A stretch of DNA of 11,884 bases, taken from assembly GCA_031550455.1 (NCBI GenBank), contig JAVBOQ010000304.1, positions 1 to 11,884 of the forward strand, in the 5' to 3' direction. This document shows, one piece after another, positions 7,263 through 11,884 of this stretch (the stretch's first letter is position 1; every line of letters begins with the position of its first letter). Source of the DNA: Avichristensenella sp031550455. Its GTDB lineage: Bacteria; Bacillota; Clostridia; Christensenellales; Aristaeellaceae. The notes below the pieces were generated by a model. The model was not told the DNA's origin, searched no databases, and saw nothing but the letters and a program-made list of their open reading frames with translations. The position numbers and the translations under genes are program-made.

Positions 7263-7268
7263 TATACT
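7263..7268 (+). promoter_or_regulatory. -10 box of the acidic-repeat protein gene
   Basis: TATACT lies 44 bp before the ATG at 7313. The hexamer 17 bp upstream (ACCGAA) is a poor -35, suggesting the promoter needs an activator. The TGTAA direct repeat over that region is a candidate site. Confidence 0.5.
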
Positions 7269-7312
7269 GCGCCTGTACCAAATGGAAAAGGATTTTTGTG
7301 GAGGCGGATTTC

Positions 7313-8653
7313 ATGAAGAGTACCCTAAAAAAGACGGTTGCCGCGTGGCTCGCGTGCGTCATCGTCCTGGTGGGTTCGTTTACCGGCATTGCATGCGCGC
7401 TCGCCGAGACCGGCGAACCGGCCGACGAGGACGTCATTGTCATCGGTGACGAAGAAGAAGAGATCGTCATCGGCGGCGAAGAGGAAGAGGAGATCGTCGT
7501 CGGCGACGAGACGCCCGCGCCGGCCGAGCCGACGCCGGAACCGACCCCGCCGCGCGCCTTTTCTTTCGGCATTTCGGGCGGCGAGTCGGATGGCGAAAAC
7601 GTCATGAAGCCGTCATCGAGCGTTTTTCTTGTTTCGTTCCTGGCCAATGACGACACGCCGTACTTCATCAGCGAAGTCAAAGAAGGCGAAAAAGTCGAAA
7701 TTCCGGATTATACCCCGGAGCTTGAAGGCTATACCTTTGAGTACTGGTTTGACATCTACGGCAACGAATGGACGCCGTACAACTTCAACAAGCCCGTGAA
7801 GAAGGACCTCTTTCTGCGCGCGATGTTCATCCGCGACGCGCTGCCCGAGGACATGGAGGACGGCTCCGTGGAGGAAGGCGACGTGATTCACGAGGGCGGC
7901 GGCGTGCAGACGCACGATGTCATCAATTTCGTTCTCGGGCTTGAGTACACCATTTCACTCGACGATGAAGAAATCATCATCGACGAAGACGGCAACGCGA
8001 GCTATGCGGATGACAGCAGCGCGCTTTCGATCGTCGTCGTTGAAAACCCGGATGAGGCGTCCGGCGAAGCGGCCGAAGACGAGGAGATCGTTGTCGACGG
8101 CGAAGAGGGCGACGAAGAGATCGTTGTCGACGGCGAAGAAGGCGACGAGGAGATCGTCATCGACGGCGAAGAAGGCGACGAAGAGATCGTCATCGACGGC
8201 GAAGAGGGCGACGAAGAGATCGTTGTCGACGGCGAAGAAGGCGATGAAGAAATCGTTGTCGACGGCGAAGAGGGCGACGAAGAGATCGTTGTCGACGGCG
8301 AAGAAGGCGCGGCGGAACCGTCCGCTGAACCGACCGAAGAGGCGGAACCGGCGCCGACCGCGACGCCCCGTCCGCTGCCGCCGCTGGAGAATTGCCGCGT
8401 GCAGGTGTTCTCTTCGCACGACACTTGGATCGTCGAGGGCGATGTGATCGAAGTGTGGGGCGAGCTGTCCGGCTTTGACGGCTACACGCTGAAGTTCCAA
8501 TGGCAGTACAACAACGGCAATGGATGGACCGACGTTGTGGGCGCGACCAACCTGCGCTACGCGTTCGTCGCCACAGCCGACACAGTGAACTACAACTGGC
8601 GTCTCGCGGTGGAGATCTACACGGGCGAGGAAGCCGCGGAGCCGGGTATCTGA
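7313..8653 (+). CDS. Secreted acidic-repeat protein with InlB-type repeat and Ig-like domain
   Basis: A 446-residue exported protein of unknown function. A signal peptide (1-31) ends in ACALA with predicted cleavage before Glu32. Then come an acidic stretch with degenerate EEEEIVIGGEE-like units (38-66), a Pro/Glu/Thr linker (67-81), and a single Listeria-Bacteroides (InlB B-type) repeat at about 105-172 (VSFLANDD...PELEGYTFEYWFD...PVKKDLFLRAMF). A middle region precedes seven perfect-length 11-residue repeats of consensus DEEIV(V/I)DGEEG (256-332), a second Pro/Glu/Thr linker (333-358), and a C-terminal Ig-like domain (361-438) with FQWQYNNGNGWTDVVGATN. The mature protein is extremely acidic. 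No LPXTG motif, SLH domain or C-terminal membrane anchor is visible, so it is either released or held non-covalently. GGAGG lies 8 nt before the ATG. Adhesin or surface-matrix roles are possible but unproven. Confidence 0.85.
   Translation: MKSTLKKTVAAWLACVIVLVGSFTGIACALAETGEPADEDVIVIGDEEEEIVIGGEEEEEIVVGDETPAPAEPTPEPTPPRAFSFGISGGESDGENVMKPSSSVFLVSFLANDDTPYFISEVKEGEKVEIPDYTPELEGYTFEYWFDIYGNEWTPYNFNKPVKKDLFLRAMFIRDALPEDMEDGSVEEGDVIHEGGGVQTHDVINFVLGLEYTISLDDEEIIIDEDGNASYADDSSALSIVVVENPDEASGEAAEDEEIVVDGEEGDEEIVVDGEEGDEEIVIDGEEGDEEIVIDGEEGDEEIVVDGEEGDEEIVVDGEEGDEEIVVDGEEGAAEPSAEPTEEAEPAPTATPRPLPPLENCRVQVFSSHDTWIVEGDVIEVWGELSGFDGYTLKFQWQYNNGNGWTDVVGATNLRYAFVATADTVNYNWRLAVEIYTGEEAAEPGI
8078..8308 (+). 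repeat. Seven tandem 33-bp coding repeats
   Basis: Seven contiguous 33-bp units (8078-8110, 8111-8143, 8144-8176, 8177-8209, 8210-8242, 8243-8275, 8276-8308) each encode DEEIV(V/I)DGEEG. Units 2, 5 and 7 are identical in nucleotides. Units 3 and 4 share the GTCATC variant, and unit 6 differs at third positions. The near identity implies recent expansion or gene conversion. The unit length keeps all frames open, which creates long spurious frames on the opposite strand. Confidence 0.95.
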
Positions 8654-8740
8654 GCCGCGAACGCGAGAAAGCGCTTGTCGAAAGACACCATGCCTTCGCG
8701 CGGTGTCGGCTCAAAGCCCAAACCGATCCTGTCATCGCAA

Positions 8741-8776
8741 AACGCCCTCCTTCGCCCGGCCGCGAGGGAGGGCGTT
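8741..8776. terminator. Long GC-rich hairpin between the acidic-repeat gene and deoC
   Basis: AACGCCCTCC (8741-8750) pairs with GGAGGGCGTT (8767-8776). Pairing continues inward for five more pairs, one of them G-U, to a 6-nt loop (8756-8761), giving a 15-bp stem. On the plus strand the stem is followed only by TTGTC, a poor U-tract. On the minus strand it ends GTTTTGCG, slightly better. It lies 88 bp after the acidic-repeat gene and 26 bp before the deoC -35 box, so ending the upstream transcript is its likely job. The rest of 8654-8873 holds no gene I can support. Confidence 0.5.
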
Positions 8777-8801
8777 GTCGACAGGCACTTGCGCGCCGCT
8801 G

Positions 8802-8830
8802 TTGCGCGGCCCGCCCGGTTGCGGTATACT
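8802..8830 (+). promoter_or_regulatory. Promoter of deoC
   Basis: TTGCGC (8802-8807) and TATACT (8825-8830) are separated by 17 bp, so the transcript should start near 8837. That leaves a leader of about 37 nt before the deoC ATG. The -35 is the same TTGCGC variant used before the URO-D-family gene. Confidence 0.75.
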
Positions 8831-8873
8831 GTTTTCACCATCACGATTTCCATTTGAAGGGATGCGACTGAAC

Positions 8874-9530
8874 ATGAAAAAAGCAGCCATCGCGGCAATG
8901 ATCGACCATACGATTCTCAAGGCGACCGCGACGCGCGACCAGATTGATACGCTGTGCGACGAGGCGAACGAATACCGGTTTGCGTCGGTCTGTGTCAACC
9001 CGTGCTATGTGCGGCAGGCGGCGGAAAGGCTGCGCGGCGCGGGCGTCAAGGTCTGCACCGTCGTCGGGTTCCCGCTGGGCGCGTGCACGCCCGAAGCGAA
9101 GGCGTTCGAGACGCTCGACGCAGTCCGCAACGGTGCGGAGGAAATCGACATGGTGATCAACATCGGCGCGCTCAACTCGGGCGACGAGGCGCTGATCGAG
9201 GACGAGATCCGCGCGGTCGTCGAGGCCGCCTGCGGGAACACCGTCAAGGTGATCATCGAGACCTGCTACCTGACCGACGACGAAAAGGTCGCGGCCGTCC
9301 GGGCGGCCGCCCGCGCCGGCGCGGACTTTGTCAAGACGTCGACCGGCTTTGGCACCGGCGGCGCGACCTCGCAGGACGTGGCGCTGATGAAGCGGAACAT
9401 CCCGGCCGGGATGCGGGTCAAGGCGTCCGGCGGCATCCGAAGCTACGAGGACGCGGTCGCGATGGTCGAGGCTGGCGCGGACAGGATCGGCGCGAGCGCG
9501 GGGATCGCGATCGTCGAAAAAGCGGAATAG
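8874..9530 (+). CDS. deoC: Deoxyribose-phosphate aldolase
   Basis: A 218-residue cytoplasmic class I aldolase with a TIM-barrel fold. It splits 2-deoxyribose 5-phosphate into glyceraldehyde 3-phosphate and acetaldehyde during deoxynucleoside breakdown. Family motifs are complete: MIDHTILKATAT (9-20), VGFPLGACTPEAKAFE (64-79), EIDMVINIGAL (90-100) with Asp92, DFVKTSTGFGTGGAT (151-165) with Lys154 as the Schiff-base lysine, and VKASGGIR (182-189) with Lys183 as the proton-relay lysine. The ATG at 8874 gives the standard N-terminus. GAAGGG (8856-8861) is 12 nt upstream, rather far, while an in-frame ATG at 8862 is too close to it. No other deo genes (phosphorylases, phosphopentomutase, DeoR) adjoin it, so it appears monocistronic. 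Confidence 0.95.
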   Translation: MKKAAIAAMIDHTILKATATRDQIDTLCDEANEYRFASVCVNPCYVRQAAERLRGAGVKVCTVVGFPLGACTPEAKAFETLDAVRNGAEEIDMVINIGALNSGDEALIEDEIRAVVEAACGNTVKVIIETCYLTDDEKVAAVRAAARAGADFVKTSTGFGTGGATSQDVALMKRNIPAGMRVKASGGIRSYEDAVAMVEAGADRIGASAGIAIVEKAE

Positions 9531-9584
9531 CGGCATCCCGATTGGCGATTTCATTGCAAATGAAATCGCCCTGGCGGCATCCCG
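9530..9584. repeat. Hairpin element copy 2, flanked by direct repeats
   Basis: The core is a perfect 12-bp inverted repeat: GGCGATTTCATT (9544-9555), loop GCA, AATGAAATCGCC (9559-9570). An 11-bp exact direct repeat GCGGCATCCCG brackets it at 9530-9540 and 9574-9584. The left repeat starts on the last base of the deoC stop codon. No T-run follows the stem, so intrinsic termination of deoC is unlikely to be its only role. It matches the arrangement of copy 1 at 7138-7192. Confidence 0.65.
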
Positions 9585-9592
9585 CGTTTCGC

Positions 9593-9621
9593 TTGCATTG
9601 ACACGGTTTGCGGGCTATAAT
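9593..9621 (+). promoter_or_regulatory. Strong promoter of the solute-binding protein gene
   Basis: TTGCAT (9593-9598) and a perfect TATAAT (9616-9621) are 17 bp apart. A perfect TTGACA (9598-9603) overlaps the -35 but would leave only a 12-bp spacer, so TTGCAT is taken as the working -35. The transcript should start near 9628, leaving a leader of about 36 nt before the ATG at 9664. Confidence 0.85.
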
Positions 9622-9663
9622 CAATCCATCGTCTGGAAACAATTGTATGAACGAGGTGTACCC

Positions 9664-11670
9664 ATGAAGAAAATCGCTTCCCTGCTGATGATTGTCGCGA
9701 TGATATGCTCGGCCGCGTTTGCGCACGCCGAACAGGCGGATCCGAATCTGATCGTCATGCCCGGGTTTGAACAGGTGACCGATCCGGTCAGTTTGCAGCC
9801 GGGAACACATATCACCGTCGGGCTGACGACACCGATGTCCGGCATGTTCGGCTCGGAACTGTTCGGCAACAACACCGCCGACATGGACGTCCGCGCGCTG
9901 ATCCACGGCTATTCGACGATCGCGTGGACGCAGACGCACGGGATGGCGCTGGACGGCAACGTTGTCGCGTCTGTCGACACGACGCAGTCGCCCCGCGGCA
10001 ACCGCGTGTACACGCTGTCGCTGCAGGACGACCTGTACTACAACAACGGCCAGAAGATCACCGCGAAGGACTATGTCTTTTCGCTGCTTCTCAACGGCTC
10101 GCCGGCCGTCCGCGAGATCGGCGGCACACCGGCCGGCCGCGCCAACATCCTCGGGTATGACGCGTACGCGGGCGGCGCGGCAAGCGCGATCGCAGGCGTC
10201 AGGCTCCTGTCCGATGAATCGTTTTCCATTGAGGTGGTGACCGATGGGAAGCCGTTCTTCTACGGCTATGTCGTCGTCCTGACGGAGCCGATGCCGGTGT
10301 CCGTGATCGCGCCGGGCTGCGACATCGTCGACGACGCGGCCGGCGCGAAAATCGTCGCTTCGGCCGAAGCCGCCGCGATGGACGCGGCCGCGCTCGGGTT
10401 TACACCGGGCGAGTTTGGCGCCGCGATGCTCATGAAAACGCTGCTCGACCCCGAAACCGGCTACGCGACGAACCCGCGGGTCACTTGCGGCCCGTATTCG
10501 CTGGTATCCTACGACAAAGAAAAGCACATCGCGGAGTTCACCGTCAACCCGTACTACACCGGCAACTATGAAGGCCAGAAGCCGCACATTGAACGCATTA
10601 CGTTTCAGCCGACGACGAACGAAACGATGATCGACGAGCTGATGTCCGGCGAACTGACGCTGGTTAACAAGGTCGCAAACGCCGACTCGATCGAGCGCGG
10701 TATCGCGGCCGCCCAGGGTCAGACGGCCGCCCGGTTCGTGTCATATCCGCGTACGGGCTTCACGTTCCTCTCGTTTGCCTGTGAGCTCGGCCCGACGTCT
10801 TCGAACGCCGTCCGGCTGGCGATCGCGCACACGATCGACAAGCGCGCGTTCGCCAACGAGATGATCGCGTCGCCGGCGAATCCTGCGACGGTCTACGGCT
10901 TGCCCGTTTACGGTTATTACGGCATCGGCCAGTGGATGTACAACCAGCGGTTTGAAGAGAACGCGGAGACCGGCCTCGCGGCGGTCGATACCGCCGTTTT
11001 CGTGGAGACGCTGGAGACGAAAAAGGACATGCAGTTGGCGGAGTCGCTGCTGGTCGGCGACGGCTGGACCCTGAACGAAAGCGGCGAGGCGTTCCAAACC
11101 GGCGTGGATGCCGTGCGCTACCGCAAAGAAGGCGACGCGCTCGTGCCGCTGACGATCAAATGGGCGATGACCGAGGACAGCGTCGTCGCGCAGAAGCTCA
11201 GGCCGATTTTGGAAGAAGCGCTGCCGCTGCTCGGCATCGGCCTTGAGATCACCACGATGCCGTTCTCCGATATGATGATGCATTATTACCGGCAGACGGA
11301 ACGCGAATACAACATGTTCTTCCTCGCCAGCAACTTCTACTATGTGTTTGACCCGTACTATGATTTCCACACGGACGACGCGTACCAGGGCGTGCTCAAC
11401 AGAACCGGCATCCGTGACGAGCAGTTGATGCTGCTGGGCAGGGATCTGCGCGAAACCGCGCCCAATGACATGCACGGCTACTTGATCAAGTGGCAGGCGT
11501 TGCAACAGCGCTTCGCCGAGGTGATGCCGGTGGTTCCGCTGTACTGCAACCTGTACTTCGACTTCTATGCGCCGACTTTGCAGGGATACAACATTGTCGC
11601 CAACACCGGCTGGTCGCTGGCCATCCCGTACGCGTATGTCGCGGACGCGCCGATCGAGGCGGCGCCGTAA
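9664..11670 (+). CDS. Secreted ABC-transporter solute-binding protein, family 5 (peptide/oligopeptide type)
   Basis: A 668-residue extracytoplasmic protein resembling OppA/DppA-type binding proteins that deliver peptides or other solutes to an ABC importer. A signal peptide (1-22) ends in AFAHA before Glu23. The only cysteine in it (VAMIC, Cys15) does not fit a lipobox, so lipid anchoring is doubtful. The domain starts near residue 47 and shows family landmarks: YTLSLQDDLYYNNGQKITAKDYVFSL (116-141), the NP(R/Y)-containing CGPYSLVSYDKEKHIAEF, TGFTFLSFACE, AVRLAIAHTIDKRAF, and a C-terminal VMPVVPLYCN stretch. The ATG follows GAGGTG by 5 nt and lies under its own near-consensus promoter. No permease or ATPase gene is present in either direction, and the next gene seems unrelated. 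The ligand cannot be read from sequence. Confidence 0.88.
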   Translation: MKKIASLLMIVAMICSAAFAHAEQADPNLIVMPGFEQVTDPVSLQPGTHITVGLTTPMSGMFGSELFGNNTADMDVRALIHGYSTIAWTQTHGMALDGNVVASVDTTQSPRGNRVYTLSLQDDLYYNNGQKITAKDYVFSLLLNGSPAVREIGGTPAGRANILGYDAYAGGAASAIAGVRLLSDESFSIEVVTDGKPFFYGYVVVLTEPMPVSVIAPGCDIVDDAAGAKIVASAEAAAMDAAALGFTPGEFGAAMLMKTLLDPETGYATNPRVTCGPYSLVSYDKEKHIAEFTVNPYYTGNYEGQKPHIERITFQPTTNETMIDELMSGELTLVNKVANADSIERGIAAAQGQTAARFVSYPRTGFTFLSFACELGPTSSNAVRLAIAHTIDKRAFANEMIASPANPATVYGLPVYGYYGIGQWMYNQRFEENAETGLAAVDTAVFVETLETKKDMQLAESLLVGDGWTLNESGEAFQTGVDAVRYRKEGDALVPLTIKWAMTEDSVVAQKLRPILEEALPLLGIGLEITTMPFSDMMMHYYRQTEREYNMFFLASNFYYVFDPYYDFHTDDAYQGVLNRTGIRDEQLMLLGRDLRETAPNDMHGYLIKWQALQQRFAEVMPVVPLYCNLYFDFYAPTLQGYNIVANTGWSLAIPYAYVADAPIEAAP

Positions 11671-11682
11671 ACGCGGCGCCGC
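11659..11682 (+). terminator. GC-rich hairpin whose loop holds the stop codon
   Basis: GCGGCGCCG (11659-11667) can pair with CGGCGCCGC (11674-11682), leaving a 6-nt loop whose first three bases are the TAA stop of the binding-protein gene. No U-tract follows, so it is not a classical terminator. It may stabilise the 3' end or partly reduce readthrough into the next gene, which begins 45 nt later. Confidence 0.35.
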
Positions 11683-11727
11683 ACTATCGCGCACGCCTCG
11701 CATGCGATGCATGAAAGGATCGTGTCA

Positions 11728-11884
11728 ATGGATCGAACCTGTGAGGTGTTGCTGAAACTCCTGTCCTTTGAACTGTTTGGCGCGACGCCCCACCATTGCG
11801 GGACGGGCGTGGCTTTTAATGACGGGAATGCGCGTGCGCCGCGGCATGGCGTCGCGGCCCGGCGGTACCGGGGCGGCCCGCGGC
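11728..11884 (+). CDS. Start of an unidentified gene, cut by the window end
   Basis: Fifty-two codons are open from the ATG at 11728 to the window edge, with AAAGGAT about 9 nt upstream. The product begins MDRTCEVLLKLLSFELFGAT. A short Leu-rich helix ending in LFG is faintly like the start of uncharacterised nucleotidyltransferase-family proteins, but this is only an impression. From about residue 22 the translation becomes rich in Arg, Gly and His and does not look like a folded domain. The last hundred bases may therefore be poor or chimeric sequence at a contig end, or the frame may be broken there. Confidence 0.35.
   Translation, partial: MDRTCEVLLKLLSFELFGATPHHCGTGVAFNDGNARAPRHGVAARRYRGGPR

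Noticed and set aside
7955..8500. Long minus-strand frames opposite the acidic repeats, with repeated FAVDNDLFVA or SPSSPSTTIS peptides.
   Set aside because: They are products of the 33-bp repeat, which keeps every frame open. They have no ribosome site, and the plus-strand gene has a signal peptide and recognisable domains.
7138..9584. CRISPR-like array formed by the two hairpin repeats.
   Set aside because: Only two copies about 2.3 kb apart, with genes between them and no regular spacers or cas genes.
9598..9621. TTGACA with TATAAT as the promoter pair before the binding-protein gene.
   Set aside because: The spacer would be only 12 bp; TTGCAT at 9593-9598 gives the normal 17 bp.
11698..11707. 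Palindrome TCGCATGCGA before the last gene as an operator.
   Set aside because: A 10-bp palindrome in GC-rich DNA is not rare, and no second copy or promoter context supports it.

Overview
The window reads as a GC-rich Firmicutes/Clostridia-type genome fragment, probably from an uncultured gut-type lineage. The grounds are a DnaD-domain protein paired with a DnaI/DnaC-type helicase loader (a Firmicutes arrangement), strong AGGAGG-type ribosome binding sites, sigma-A-like promoters (TTGCAT/TTGCGC with 17-18 bp spacers and TATAAT-like -10 boxes), and secreted proteins with Gram-positive-style signal peptides. I cannot name a genus. No tRNA, rRNA, CRISPR array, transposase or phage gene was seen. 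Both ends look like sequence edges: about 80 bases on the left match nothing I recognise, and a gene on the right runs off the end.

Left part (1-3683). A sn-glycerol-1-phosphate dehydrogenase (minus strand) is divergent from a two-gene plus-strand unit: a uroporphyrinogen-decarboxylase-family protein that is probably not the haem enzyme, then MurQ, the N-acetylmuramic acid 6-phosphate etherase of peptidoglycan recycling. A promoter whose spacer is an alternating CG tract precedes the unit.

Middle (3686-7129). A tightly packed minus-strand operon runs dnaD-like gene, dnaI/dnaC-like helicase loader, polytopic GT-C-like membrane protein. The stop and start codons overlap at both junctions, and a near-consensus promoter lies at 7101-7129. 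Its last gene ends 2 bp from the convergent murQ.

Right part (7263-11884). Single plus-strand genes, most with their own promoter: a secreted protein with an InlB-type repeat, seven tandem acidic 11-residue repeats and a C-terminal Ig-like domain; deoC (deoxyribose-phosphate aldolase); a secreted family-5 (peptide/oligopeptide-type) solute-binding protein with no permease next to it; and the first 52 codons of an unidentified gene.

The least explained structure is a pair of related 27-bp hairpins (7151-7177 and 9544-9570). Each is flanked by direct repeats private to that copy, and each lies 21-22 bp from a TTGCAT -35 box. They resemble a small dispersed element or a shared operator. Other points to recheck are an 11-bp-phased TGTAA direct repeat in front of the acidic-repeat gene and the 33-bp coding minisatellite itself. 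I found no convincing new multi-gene system.
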